Of a DNA stretch of 15,070 bases, positions 1-6,421 are shown piece by piece. The DNA is from JALYNX01 sp035292685 (GTDB lineage: Bacteria; Actinomycetota; Acidimicrobiia; Spongiisociales; ZC4RG35): positions 1 through 15,070 of the forward strand of contig DATDPP010000045.1 of assembly GCA_035292685.1 (NCBI GenBank), written 5' to 3'. Each line of letters starts with the position of its first letter. Within the stretch, counting starts at the first letter, position 1. Below the pieces are notes generated by a model. The model had not been told where the DNA came from, made no database searches, and saw only the letters and a program-made list of their open reading frames with translations. The translations under genes and the position numbers were made by a program.

Positions 1-311
1 GGGATCGGTGAGCCCGGCGGCAGAGAGGGAATCTCGACACAGACTCCGGCCTCATCGTAGGCCCAGCCGTGATACCCGCAATGAAGAACGCCGTCTTCGA
101 TGAACCCCAGGGAGAGTGCTGTTCCCCGGTGTATGCACAGATCGAGGAACACGCTCACACCTTTCTCGGTGCGGAAGGCGACCAGGTCCTCGCCGAGCAA
201 GGTGAATCTGCGTGGTTTCTCATCCACCTGGCTTTCGGTGGCGATGGGATGCCAGTGGTGGACCAGACCGGTCGTTTGGATGATCGGCTCCTTGGGAGGT
301 GCCTTGCCCAA
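1..311 (-). CDS. Rieske [2Fe-2S] oxygenase, N-terminal part (cut by window edge)
   Basis: The minus strand reads an open frame of about 103 residues that continues off the left edge. It contains a typical Rieske cluster site: CIHRG (Cys59, His61) and, 17 residues after His61, CGYHGW (Cys78, His81), preceded by a VHHWHPIA segment typical of the N-terminus of ring-hydroxylating and demethylating oxygenase alpha subunits (VanA/phthalate-dioxygenase-like). In this family the Rieske cluster passes electrons to a mononuclear iron in the C-terminal catalytic domain, which is not visible here. So oxygenase rather than a plain Rieske ferredoxin is an inference from the flanking sequence. No ATG exists in frame near the N-terminus; the best start seen is the TTG at 311, without a clear ribosome binding site, so the start is uncertain. 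It is divergent from the cupin genes, and a 12-bp palindrome lies directly upstream. Confidence 0.8.
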   Translation of the reverse strand, partial: MGKAPPKEPIIQTTGLVHHWHPIATESQVDEKPRRFTLLGEDLVAFRTEKGVSVFLDLCIHRGTALSLGFIEDGVLHCGYHGWAYDEAGVCVEIPSLPPGSPI

Positions 312-313
312 GT

Positions 314-325
314 TACTACGTAGTA
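314..325. promoter_or_regulatory. 12-bp perfect palindrome between divergent genes (candidate operator)
   Basis: The sequence TACTACGTAGTA is a perfect inverted repeat lying three bases upstream of the proposed TTG start of the Rieske gene and upstream of most possible starts of the first cupin gene. Position and symmetry fit an operator for a dimeric regulator (for example of GntR or TetR type) controlling both directions, but no regulator gene is in the window and the family cannot be assigned. If the cupin gene starts at the GTG at 299 the palindrome would be inside coding sequence. Confidence 0.35.
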
Positions 326-334
326 TTGAGCGGT

Positions 335-766
335 GTGAAGCAAGATCAAGTGCGATTGAATTCCATCGGGACGGGGTTGGAGGTGGTCTCTCGAGAGATC
401 AGGGTGGTCCCGGATAACTCCGAAACAATTCTCCTCCCAATCGTGGAAACAGAGGGCAGCGCCTGGGCATTGGTGTGGCCAGGCATGGGCGCTCACCTGC
501 GGTCGATGCACAGGATCTCGCTCCCGCCAGGAGGGCGGACCATCGCGCTCCGTCACCCGATGGAGGCCGTCTACTACGTGTTCGCAGGGAGCGCAGAGGT
601 TCAAGACCTGGATGCGAACATCCATCACCAATTGATCCAGGGGGGAATGGTCCTCGTAGACCCCGGTACTCGCTATTGCATTGCCGCGGGATTGGAGGGA
701 TCAGAAATCGTGGGTGGCCCGTGCCCTGCCGACCCTCAGATGTACGCGGTATCGGAAAGCGACTGA
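335..766 (+). CDS. Cupin-domain protein with incomplete metal site
   Basis: A small single-cupin beta-barrel protein. The cupin motif 1 region reads PPGGRTIALRHPMEAVYYVFAG, but where active cupins have H-x-H it has L-R-H, and in motif 2 the usual P-x-G-x-x-H histidine is a tyrosine (VDPGTRYCI). One His and the Glu remain, so two of the four usual metal ligands are missing and metal-dependent catalysis is doubtful. It is clearly related to the next gene: both carry a (L/V)VWPG segment before the barrel and end with GGP(C/S)PAD, suggesting a duplication. The stop lies two bases before the next ATG. The start is uncertain: GTG codons at 299, 335, 350, 383 and 404 are all possible; alignment with the paralogue favours the later ones, and 404 has a GAG at suitable distance. 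A structural or regulatory partner of the second cupin is an inference. Confidence 0.75.
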   Translation: MKQDQVRLNSIGTGLEVVSREIRVVPDNSETILLPIVETEGSAWALVWPGMGAHLRSMHRISLPPGGRTIALRHPMEAVYYVFAGSAEVQDLDANIHHQLIQGGMVLVDPGTRYCIAAGLEGSEIVGGPCPADPQMYAVSESD

Positions 767-768
767 AC

Positions 769-1152
769 ATGGCCATACACGTGTTCCATCGCGACCAACC
801 CGATCTGATGATGCCGATGATCGCCCGCGATGCTCGCTTGGTCGTGTGGCCAGGGCGAGGATCGCAAACAGCGAACATGAACTACGTAGACATGCAGCCC
901 GGTGAACGCAACGTCCCGCACGTTCACACCGGATCAGAGGACACGCTGTACGTCATCACCGGGTCGGGCACCATCGAGGACGTCGACAACGAGATCGAGC
1001 TGGGGTTCGAGGCTCCCTGCGCCATCCATGTTCCGGTTGGCATCTGGCATGCGGTGAGAGCCGACCGCAGCGCCAGAATCGAAAGCGTGGGAGGGCCGTC
1101 GCCCGCAGACTGGAACATGCTGGTGAGGATCGGCGCATACGAGCGTCTGTGA
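769..1152 (+). CDS. Cupin-domain protein with complete metal site
   Basis: A 127-residue single-domain cupin. Motif 1 shows PHVHTGSEDTLYVITG with the H-x-H and Glu ligands, and motif 2 shows HVPVGIWHAV with the fourth histidine (PxGxxH), so a Mn, Fe, Zn or Ni ion is probably bound in the barrel. Cupins of this size are isomerases, dioxygenases, hydrolases or sugar-binding proteins, and the reaction cannot be told from sequence alone. The ATG at 769 starts two bases after the stop of its degenerate paralogue, and its own stop overlaps the start of the hydrolase gene downstream (TGATGA), so the three are almost certainly co-translated. Together the two cupins resemble a bicupin enzyme divided between two genes; (S)-ureidoglycine aminohydrolase is one known bicupin in which only the C-terminal barrel holds the metal. 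Confidence 0.85.
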   Translation: MAIHVFHRDQPDLMMPMIARDARLVVWPGRGSQTANMNYVDMQPGERNVPHVHTGSEDTLYVITGSGTIEDVDNEIELGFEAPCAIHVPVGIWHAVRADRSARIESVGGPSPADWNMLVRIGAYERL

Positions 1153-2006
1153 TGACTTCTCGGATGACCCTGGGCCTCGCCCAGATCTCGGGCGAGCCCT
1201 ATGCGGTCGACGTCAACCGGAACCGATGTGAACGCGCCCTGTTAGAGGCCTTCGACGATGGAGCAGATCTGGTAGTGCTGCCCGAAATGATCGTCTCAGG
1301 GTACGGCACCGACCCCGACCGGCTCACTGCCATAGCCGAGTCCGTTCCCGGGCGCACAACCGAGGCATGGGCGGAGATCGCCAGGTCCACGGAGGGTTAC
1401 ATCGTTGGCGGTCTCTGCGAGCGAGATGGGGGGCGCCTGTTCAACACCGCCGTTGCGGTCGGACCCGAAGGCGTGATCGGTCACTACCGCAAGGCTCACC
1501 TCTTCGCCGAGGAGAAGCAGACCTTCACCCCTGGTGATCTCGGGTTCCCGCTGGTCGGAACTCGTTTCGGAACAATTGGCATCTGCGTTTGCTATGACCT
1601 CCGGTTTGTCGAAGTGGTGCGACTAATGGCCTTGCAGGGAGCCGAGTTGATCTGTGTACCAACGGCGTGGCTGTCCGGATTCGACGAGCAGCGTTGGGAC
1701 TCGGAGGGGATGTCGCCGCAGGGTCGCGGGGCTGAGGTTCAGGCCAACCTCAACCAGGTCTTCATTGCCGCCGCTTCCCAGGTGGGACTTCACGGCAGGT
1801 ATGAGTTCTTGGGGTCCTCCATCCTCATCGACCCGAGGGGAGGGCGAGTGATTGGGCCGCTTTCGGGCAGGACGGAGGAGGTGGCCATCGCCACTATCGA
1901 CCTCGCCCTGGCCAGTCGGTCGCAGTCACGCGGGGATCTGATCACCCCCCGCGCCGATCGTCGCACTGACATCTACCGGATCGTGGTCGGCGATCGGATC
2001 CTGTGA
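1152..2006 (+). CDS. Nitrilase-superfamily carbon-nitrogen hydrolase
   Basis: A 284-residue cytoplasmic hydrolase with the full nitrilase-superfamily catalytic set: Glu45 in VLPEMIVSGYG, Lys114 in HYRKAHLF, and the nucleophile Cys147 in GICVCYDLRF. Length and motifs fit the amidase, N-carbamoyl amino acid hydrolase or beta-ureidopropionase branches rather than true nitrilases. The YRKAHLF and CYDLRF patterns are also shared by omega-amidase-like and N-carbamoylputrescine-amidase-like members, so the substrate is open. Expected chemistry is hydrolysis of an amide or ureide C-N bond with release of ammonia, possibly with CO2. The start is the ATG at 1152 overlapping the cupin stop; the GTG at 1149 is possible too. 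It sits between cupin and cyclase-type hydrolase genes, consistent with sequential steps of one catabolic route. Confidence 0.9.
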   Translation: MTSRMTLGLAQISGEPYAVDVNRNRCERALLEAFDDGADLVVLPEMIVSGYGTDPDRLTAIAESVPGRTTEAWAEIARSTEGYIVGGLCERDGGRLFNTAVAVGPEGVIGHYRKAHLFAEEKQTFTPGDLGFPLVGTRFGTIGICVCYDLRFVEVVRLMALQGAELICVPTAWLSGFDEQRWDSEGMSPQGRGAEVQANLNQVFIAAASQVGLHGRYEFLGSSILIDPRGGRVIGPLSGRTEEVAIATIDLALASRSQSRGDLITPRADRRTDIYRIVVGDRIL

Positions 2007-2066
2007 CGGCTCAGCGGGTGTTGTTCATTCTCTAGAGTCGTATTCAACCGACTTTGGAGAGGCTCA

Positions 2067-2915
2067 ATGCAGATGGTGGACCTGTCTCACACAATGAACG
2101 TGCACACCCCGGGCTGGGTGGGCTATGCCGGGAACAAGATGTACTACGCCCAGACCCTGCAAACCCAGCGGATCGTGGCTCAGCGCATCGACTCCGCACT
2201 TCACGTCGGGACGCATCTCGACGGCGGCATGCATGGTGCCGACGGAAGGGCCGATATGGCCTCCTACCCGTTGTCCTTTCTGATCAACAAGGGTGCGATC
2301 GTCGACATCTCCGACATGGTCGACGACTGGGACGTGATCACCCCCGACATGCTCACCGCGAAGGTGGATATCGAGAAGGGCGACATCCTGATCATCCACA
2401 CCGGCTTCCATCGATATTACGAGGGTCAGCCGCAGGCGGACCTGGTCCGATACTTCTCGATGCATCCCGGAGGCAAGCTGGATCTGTTGCAGTGGATGCT
2501 CGACATGGAGATCAAATGGTTCGGGATCGACGCCGGGTCTGGCGATCATCCGATGTGGACCACCATCCGTCACATGCGTCCCGACCTCACGGTGCAGTTC
2601 GAGGAGAAGGTCGGAATGAAGGTCGACGAGTTCTTCCCGACCTACGAGTATGACCACAAGCTGTCCGGTCGAAGAGTGAAGAACGACCTCTTCCCCTTTC
2701 ACAACTGGGCTTTCCAGGAGGGACTCATTCACGCCGAGAACGTGGGAGGCGATATCGCCAAAGTGTTGAACACTCGGGCAATCATCGGAGCCTTCCCCTG
2801 GAAGTACGAAGGGCTGGAGGCTTGCCCGTGCCGTATCATCGCCTTCTACGACGCGGGTGATCTACGGGTCGACGAGTTCGGGGAAGCGGCCCTCAGCCAG
2901 ATGACTCAAGCCTGA
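2067..2915 (+). CDS. Cyclase-family metal-dependent hydrolase (kynurenine formamidase/isatin hydrolase type)
   Basis: A 282-residue member of the PF04199 cyclase family. The diagnostic metal-binding motif HVGTHLDGGMH (H-x-G-T-H-x-D-x3-H) is at residues 46-56, with an N-terminal VDLSHTM strand typical of the family and a downstream DILIIHTG and WFGIDAG pair. Family members bind divalent metals (Zn or Mn) and hydrolyse amide or lactam bonds; known examples are kynurenine formamidase KynB and isatin hydrolase, but members from polyketide clusters act as cyclases. At 282 residues it is longer than KynB (about 210), closer to the isatin-hydrolase-like group. The ATG at 2067 follows GGAGAGG four bases upstream. 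Sixty bases separate it from the nitrilase-type gene, with a weak 5-bp inverted repeat (AGTCG/CGACT) at about 2036-2053. No kynurenine-pathway partner genes are present, so that specific role is not supported. Confidence 0.88.
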   Translation: MQMVDLSHTMNVHTPGWVGYAGNKMYYAQTLQTQRIVAQRIDSALHVGTHLDGGMHGADGRADMASYPLSFLINKGAIVDISDMVDDWDVITPDMLTAKVDIEKGDILIIHTGFHRYYEGQPQADLVRYFSMHPGGKLDLLQWMLDMEIKWFGIDAGSGDHPMWTTIRHMRPDLTVQFEEKVGMKVDEFFPTYEYDHKLSGRRVKNDLFPFHNWAFQEGLIHAENVGGDIAKVLNTRAIIGAFPWKYEGLEACPCRIIAFYDAGDLRVDEFGEAALSQMTQA

Positions 2916-2947
2916 TCGGCCTGGGCGCTTCTTCTAGTCGGCGAGGC

Positions 2948-3784
2948 TTGGGGTTCGCGTTCGCCGGCATCGTCCTGCTCAGCCCTGAGTCTCTGCTGAT
3001 CAGACTGGTGGAGGTAGATCGATGGACTCTTCTGTTCTGGAGAGGGACCCTGATGTGTATCGGCTTGCTGGCGGCCAGTGTGATCCTGGCACGCTCCACT
3101 GCTGTGATCGGGGCCGTCGGTAAGGCCGGCATGCTGGTGGCGGTCCTGTTCGGGATCCAGACCATGCTGTTCATCGTCTCGATAACCAACACGGAAGTAG
3201 CGAACACACTGGTGGCGGTCAGCGCAGCCCCGTTGTTCGCCGCGATCTACCAGCGGGTCTTCTTCGGGCAGCCCATCGGGTCGCGGCTATTGGCTGTCAT
3301 CGCCGTCGCGATGCTGGGGATCGGGATCATGGTGTCCGGATCCCTGGGCCGGGGCAACGTTTGGGGCGACCTGGCGGGTCTGGGGGCGGCGGCCGGGCTC
3401 GGCGCCTCGTTCGTTGTGATACGGCGTTACCGGGATCGGACCATGGTCCCCGCAATGGGGTTGGGCGGTCTGGTGGCAGCCCTCCTGGCCCTGCCATTGG
3501 CATCACCGCTAGCGGCCACAGCATCGGACTTCAGATACCTGGCCATCAGCGGGCTGGTGGTGCTCCCGCTCGGCTTCGGTCTGCTCGCAGTTGCACCGCG
3601 ATACATCCCCGGCGCGGAGGTCGCTTTGATCACGCTGCTCGAGGTCGTCTTGGGTCCACTCTGGGTGTGGCTCGTCTTGGGCGAGGTACCGGCGCCGGCG
3701 GCGGTGCTGGGAGGCTCAATAGTGATCGGGGCCTTGGCCTTCAACTCGGCAGCCCTGATGCGCGCTTCCCGCTTGCAGGAATGA
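2948..3784 (+). CDS. DMT-superfamily (EamA) transporter
   Basis: A 278-residue integral membrane protein with ten hydrophobic segments (approximately residues 3-19, 28-48, 54-74, 85-103, 111-131, 136-157, 164-186, 193-212, 218-245, 250-268), in two EamA-type repeats. The segment LLFWRG after helix 1 and the GAEVALITLLEVVLGPLW/WLVLGE segment in helix 9 are characteristic. EamA proteins are drug/metabolite transporters, most often exporters of amino acids or small metabolites. No ATG is available at the N-terminus; the TTG at 2948 keeps the first helix and has a GCGAGG-like sequence just upstream, so it is chosen with some doubt. It is last in the plus-strand block and convergent with the CocE-type hydrolase gene. 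A role in exporting a product or overflow metabolite of the pathway is an inference from position only. Confidence 0.88.
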   Translation: MGFAFAGIVLLSPESLLIRLVEVDRWTLLFWRGTLMCIGLLAASVILARSTAVIGAVGKAGMLVAVLFGIQTMLFIVSITNTEVANTLVAVSAAPLFAAIYQRVFFGQPIGSRLLAVIAVAMLGIGIMVSGSLGRGNVWGDLAGLGAAAGLGASFVVIRRYRDRTMVPAMGLGGLVAALLALPLASPLAATASDFRYLAISGLVVLPLGFGLLAVAPRYIPGAEVALITLLEVVLGPLWVWLVLGEVPAPAAVLGGSIVIGALAFNSAALMRASRLQE

Positions 3785-3786
3785 TC

Positions 3787-3804
3787 GCCTCAGCTTGCTC
3801 AGGC
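3787..3804. terminator. Short hairpin at the convergent gene ends (weak terminator candidate)
   Basis: GCCTCAGC and GCTCAGGC form an 8-bp stem with one mismatch and a two-base loop exactly where the transporter gene and the CocE-type hydrolase gene end towards each other. No T-tract follows on either strand, so intrinsic termination is uncertain. Confidence 0.25.
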
Positions 3805-5538
3805 TGGCGGAATGACGGGGGTGAGTACGTGCGCGAGGTGATCGGGGCCGAGATGGAGTGTGGTCGTCCCGCCGTAGATCTCGATCGGACGATCGGTCGG
3901 GTCGTCGTGCAGGAACGGTCCGCAACCTTTGAGCTCGTTCTTGAAGTTGGACAGTTTCAGCCCGGTCGTGTCTCCATCCCATTCGTAATCCTTCCCACGA
4001 ACGGTGAAGGCCAGGCTGTAACCGGCCGCGACCACGATCGACGTGGGCCAGATCTCGATGTCGAGACGGACCGGCACCCCCGGCGTCAGTGGTTGGTTCT
4101 CGTCATGCGTGTGATAGGGCCGAAACGGTCGCGACAGGCCAGGATCGAGCTTCCGATGCGACGCCCGCAGCCAGCCCTGGGCAATAGGTGTGTGAGGGTC
4201 GATGGCGCCCTGGAACACGATTTCTTCACCCTCGGCGTCGTAGACCCGAAAGATCACGAAGAGGTCAGCATCTTCGGTGGATGACGAAACCCAGAGCGTC
4301 GAGGCCAGTGGACCGGTGAACTCCGTCGTCTCGTCAAGTGGCTTCGTGCGGAAGGTGACCCCATCGCCCAAGGCGTCGAACGAGAGCTGCGCCGCCTCCG
4401 TCGGCGGTGCTGGCGACAACGTGAGGTCGGGGTGGAGGTAGTACTCGGTCCAGCGGGTGCGCGGGATGGGCCAGTCGGCCTCCTCCCGTTCGATGAACAC
4501 CTCGTTGGGGTGGCGGACCTGCAGCAGGACTCTGGGTTGAGATGCCCACCCCTCGGGCTCGTCTTTGAGGAAGCGATCGAAGAATCGCAACTGGATCTGG
4601 CGTCCGTAGTCGGTGTAGAAATGCGTCCAGTGCTCGATTCCATGCGCCTCGAGCCATTTGTGCTCTGAGGCCGCCCGGTAGTAACCCTCGAAGTTCCCCC
4701 GCGGGTGGAGTCCTTGTCCGCCCCAGTTGGCGGCCGAGAGGAATGGAACGACCACCTTGTCCCACTGAGGTGATCGGTCTTTGTGGTACTGGTCGTCGAG
4801 TGGATGGTCAATGATGTCCTCTCCGAAAGCGCACAGGTTGGCGGACAACTCCTCCTCGGCTAGCTCCTCATCGCCGCAGACGAGCTGACCGGTGTTGGGG
4901 TTGCGCCCGCCCCCATCCCCGATGCCGTACTGGACGGTCTTGACCTGCATGTCGTACCAATTGGCCCAAAAGGTCGAAACGATCCCGCCGTGATGGGTCA
5001 TGTCCCGGTACCAGTCGGCCGCTCCCTCCCAGATGCACATGGCTGCGAGGTGAGGTGGCTGGAGGGTGGCGACTTGCCACTGGTTGATGCCATAGTAAGA
5101 GATCCCGTTCAGCCCGACCTTGCCGTTCGACCAGGGCTGGACACCCGCCCACTCGATGCACTCGTAGAAATCCTGCGTTTCCCGCGGGGAGAAATGGTCG
5201 ATGTAGCCCGGCGAGCGGCCCGTGCCCCGGGAGTCGACCCGCACGCAGACGTAGCCCTCGGGCACCCATTTCTCCGGGTCGACCACCTCCCAGTTCTGGT
5301 ACTTGTTGGTCGACCCTGCGGTCACGTCGGGGTGTTGTTCCGCCATTCGCTTCCAGGCGCTGGGATAACCGACCTGGAAGGGGAGCCCCTTGGCGTACGG
5401 CCCGTAGCTGAGGATGACCGGATACCGACCGTCCTCGACGGGGCGGTAAATGTCGGCGCGAAGCTCCAGCCCGTCGTCGACCGGGATCTCAACGTCCCAG
5501 TCGACGCGCATCCCGTCGATGACCTCTGATTTGAACAC
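3799..5538 (-). CDS. CocE/NonD-family alpha/beta hydrolase (X-Pro dipeptidyl-peptidase S15-like)
   Basis: A 579-residue hydrolase with an N-terminal alpha/beta fold (VEIPVDDGLELRADIYRP; CVRVDSRGTGRSPG at about 98-111), the nucleophile elbow GISYYG with Ser147, and a C-terminal jelly-roll domain from about residue 410 onwards ending in TTTLHLG. This family includes cocaine esterase CocE, glutaryl-7-ACA acylase-type enzymes and S15 peptidases, which cleave ester or amide bonds. His303 or His306 (EHWTHFY) fits the catalytic His. The usual catalytic Asp in a W-Y-D motif is replaced: this protein has NWGGQGLH at about 271-278, as some family members do, so the third triad residue is unclear. The frame is open back to 5649, but GTG 5538 is preceded by GGGAGG at a 5-base spacing and family homology begins there, so it is preferred. 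Last gene of the minus-strand operon; 121 bases follow the SDR stop. Confidence 0.88.
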   Translation of the reverse strand: MFKSEVIDGMRVDWDVEIPVDDGLELRADIYRPVEDGRYPVILSYGPYAKGLPFQVGYPSAWKRMAEQHPDVTAGSTNKYQNWEVVDPEKWVPEGYVCVRVDSRGTGRSPGYIDHFSPRETQDFYECIEWAGVQPWSNGKVGLNGISYYGINQWQVATLQPPHLAAMCIWEGAADWYRDMTHHGGIVSTFWANWYDMQVKTVQYGIGDGGGRNPNTGQLVCGDEELAEEELSANLCAFGEDIIDHPLDDQYHKDRSPQWDKVVVPFLSAANWGGQGLHPRGNFEGYYRAASEHKWLEAHGIEHWTHFYTDYGRQIQLRFFDRFLKDEPEGWASQPRVLLQVRHPNEVFIEREEADWPIPRTRWTEYYLHPDLTLSPAPPTEAAQLSFDALGDGVTFRTKPLDETTEFTGPLASTLWVSSSTEDADLFVIFRVYDAEGEEIVFQGAIDPHTPIAQGWLRASHRKLDPGLSRPFRPYHTHDENQPLTPGVPVRLDIEIWPTSIVVAAGYSLAFTVRGKDYEWDGDTTGLKLSNFKNELKGCGPFLHDDPTDRPIEIYGGTTTLHLGPDHLAHVLTPVIPPA

Positions 5539-5543
5539 CGGTA

Positions 5544-5549
5544 CCTCCC
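5544..5549 (-). promoter_or_regulatory. Ribosome binding site fixing the CocE-type hydrolase start
   Basis: GGGAGG on the minus strand, five bases before the GTG at 5538. It supports that GTG over the ATG codons upstream at about 5646-5649, which lack such a site. Confidence 0.6.
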
Positions 5550-5659
5550 ACCTGCTCGCGTTGGTTTTGAGTAACGATGCAGAAATTTCACTCAGGATAA
5601 CTGAGTCGTGGGAGGGGTGTGGCTGGAGCCCACGCCGCTCCGACATCATCCGGTAGGAG

Positions 5660-6412
5660 TCAGACGGCGGTATACCCCCCGTCCACCAGGAGTAGGTGCC
5701 CGTGTACGAAATCCGACCCGGCGCCGGCTAGGAACACCGCGGCACCTGCCACGTCCGATGGGTCACCAACCCGTCCGGCGGGGACTTTGGGCAGGAAAAA
5801 GTCGAGGAAGTCGGGGTCGTCGAGCAGATAGGCGTTCATCTCGGTCCGGACCGCAGTCGGGGCGATGGCGTTGACGTTGACTCCCGACGAGGCCCACTCG
5901 GCAGCCAGCGTCTTGGTGAGCAGCGCCACGCCGCCCTTCGACGAGCAGTACGCGGCGAATTCGGGGAACCCCACGAAGCTGAACGTGGAGGCGAGATTGA
6001 TGATCTTCCCGCGACCCTGGTCGATGAACCGCCTTCCCGCCGCTTGGCAGGAGAAGAACATCGATTTCAGGTTGGCGTCGAGCGTCTCGTCCCATTGCTC
6101 CTCGGTGACTTCGACCGACGGGCCTGTGATCTGTACCCCGGCCGAGTTGACCAGGATGTCCAGACCTCCGAGCTCGTCGGCGAGCCGATCGACCAGGGGA
6201 GGAATCTCACTCACCTGCGTCAGGTCCTGGGGTGCGGCGACGGCCCGTCGTCCCGCGGCACGGATCTCGTCGGCCACCGCCGACAGCGACTCGCCGGTGC
6301 GACCTACCACCGCCACATCAGCGCCTTCGGCGGCGAATGCGAGGGCGATGGACCTCCCGATCCCGCGGCCGCCTCCGGCCACGATCGCCTTGCGTCCCTC
6401 GAGTGCACCCAT
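5660..6412 (-). CDS. SDR-family NAD(P)-dependent oxidoreductase
   Basis: A 250-residue classical short-chain dehydrogenase/reductase. It has the nucleotide-binding AGGGRGIG at residues 12-19, NSAG at 89-92 (usual NNAG), the structural Asn114, catalytic Ser142, and the YCSSK motif with Tyr155 and Lys159. Arg16 and Arg38 (VVGRT) are basic residues at positions that often favour NADP(H), though this is only a hint. The C-terminal LLVDGGYTAV is typical. Reaction: oxidation of an alcohol or reduction of a ketone; the substrate is unknown. The ATG at 6412 has AGGAGG five bases upstream. Only nine bases separate it from the importer ATPase stop, so it belongs to the same operon and probably acts on the imported compound or an intermediate. 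Confidence 0.92.
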   Translation of the reverse strand: MGALEGRKAIVAGGGRGIGRSIALAFAAEGADVAVVGRTGESLSAVADEIRAAGRRAVAAPQDLTQVSEIPPLVDRLADELGGLDILVNSAGVQITGPSVEVTEEQWDETLDANLKSMFFSCQAAGRRFIDQGRGKIINLASTFSFVGFPEFAAYCSSKGGVALLTKTLAAEWASSGVNVNAIAPTAVRTEMNAYLLDDPDFLDFFLPKVPAGRVGDPSDVAGAAVFLAGAGSDFVHGHLLLVDGGYTAV

Positions 6413-6421
6413 CGCAACCTC

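Noticed and set aside
335..1152. A single bicupin gene broken by a frameshift or sequencing error
   Set aside because: The second cupin has its own ATG two bases after a proper stop and a normal single-cupin length, so two genes are the simpler reading; a recent split cannot be excluded.
2067..2915. Kynurenine pathway from the cyclase-type gene
   Set aside because: No tryptophan dioxygenase or kynureninase gene is nearby, and the protein is longer than KynB; isatin-hydrolase-like or another amide hydrolase is equally likely.
3361..4284. Plus-strand open frame of 307 codons overlapping the exporter and the CocE-type hydrolase gene
   Set aside because: It is out of frame with the exporter and antisense to the hydrolase, with no recognisable motif.
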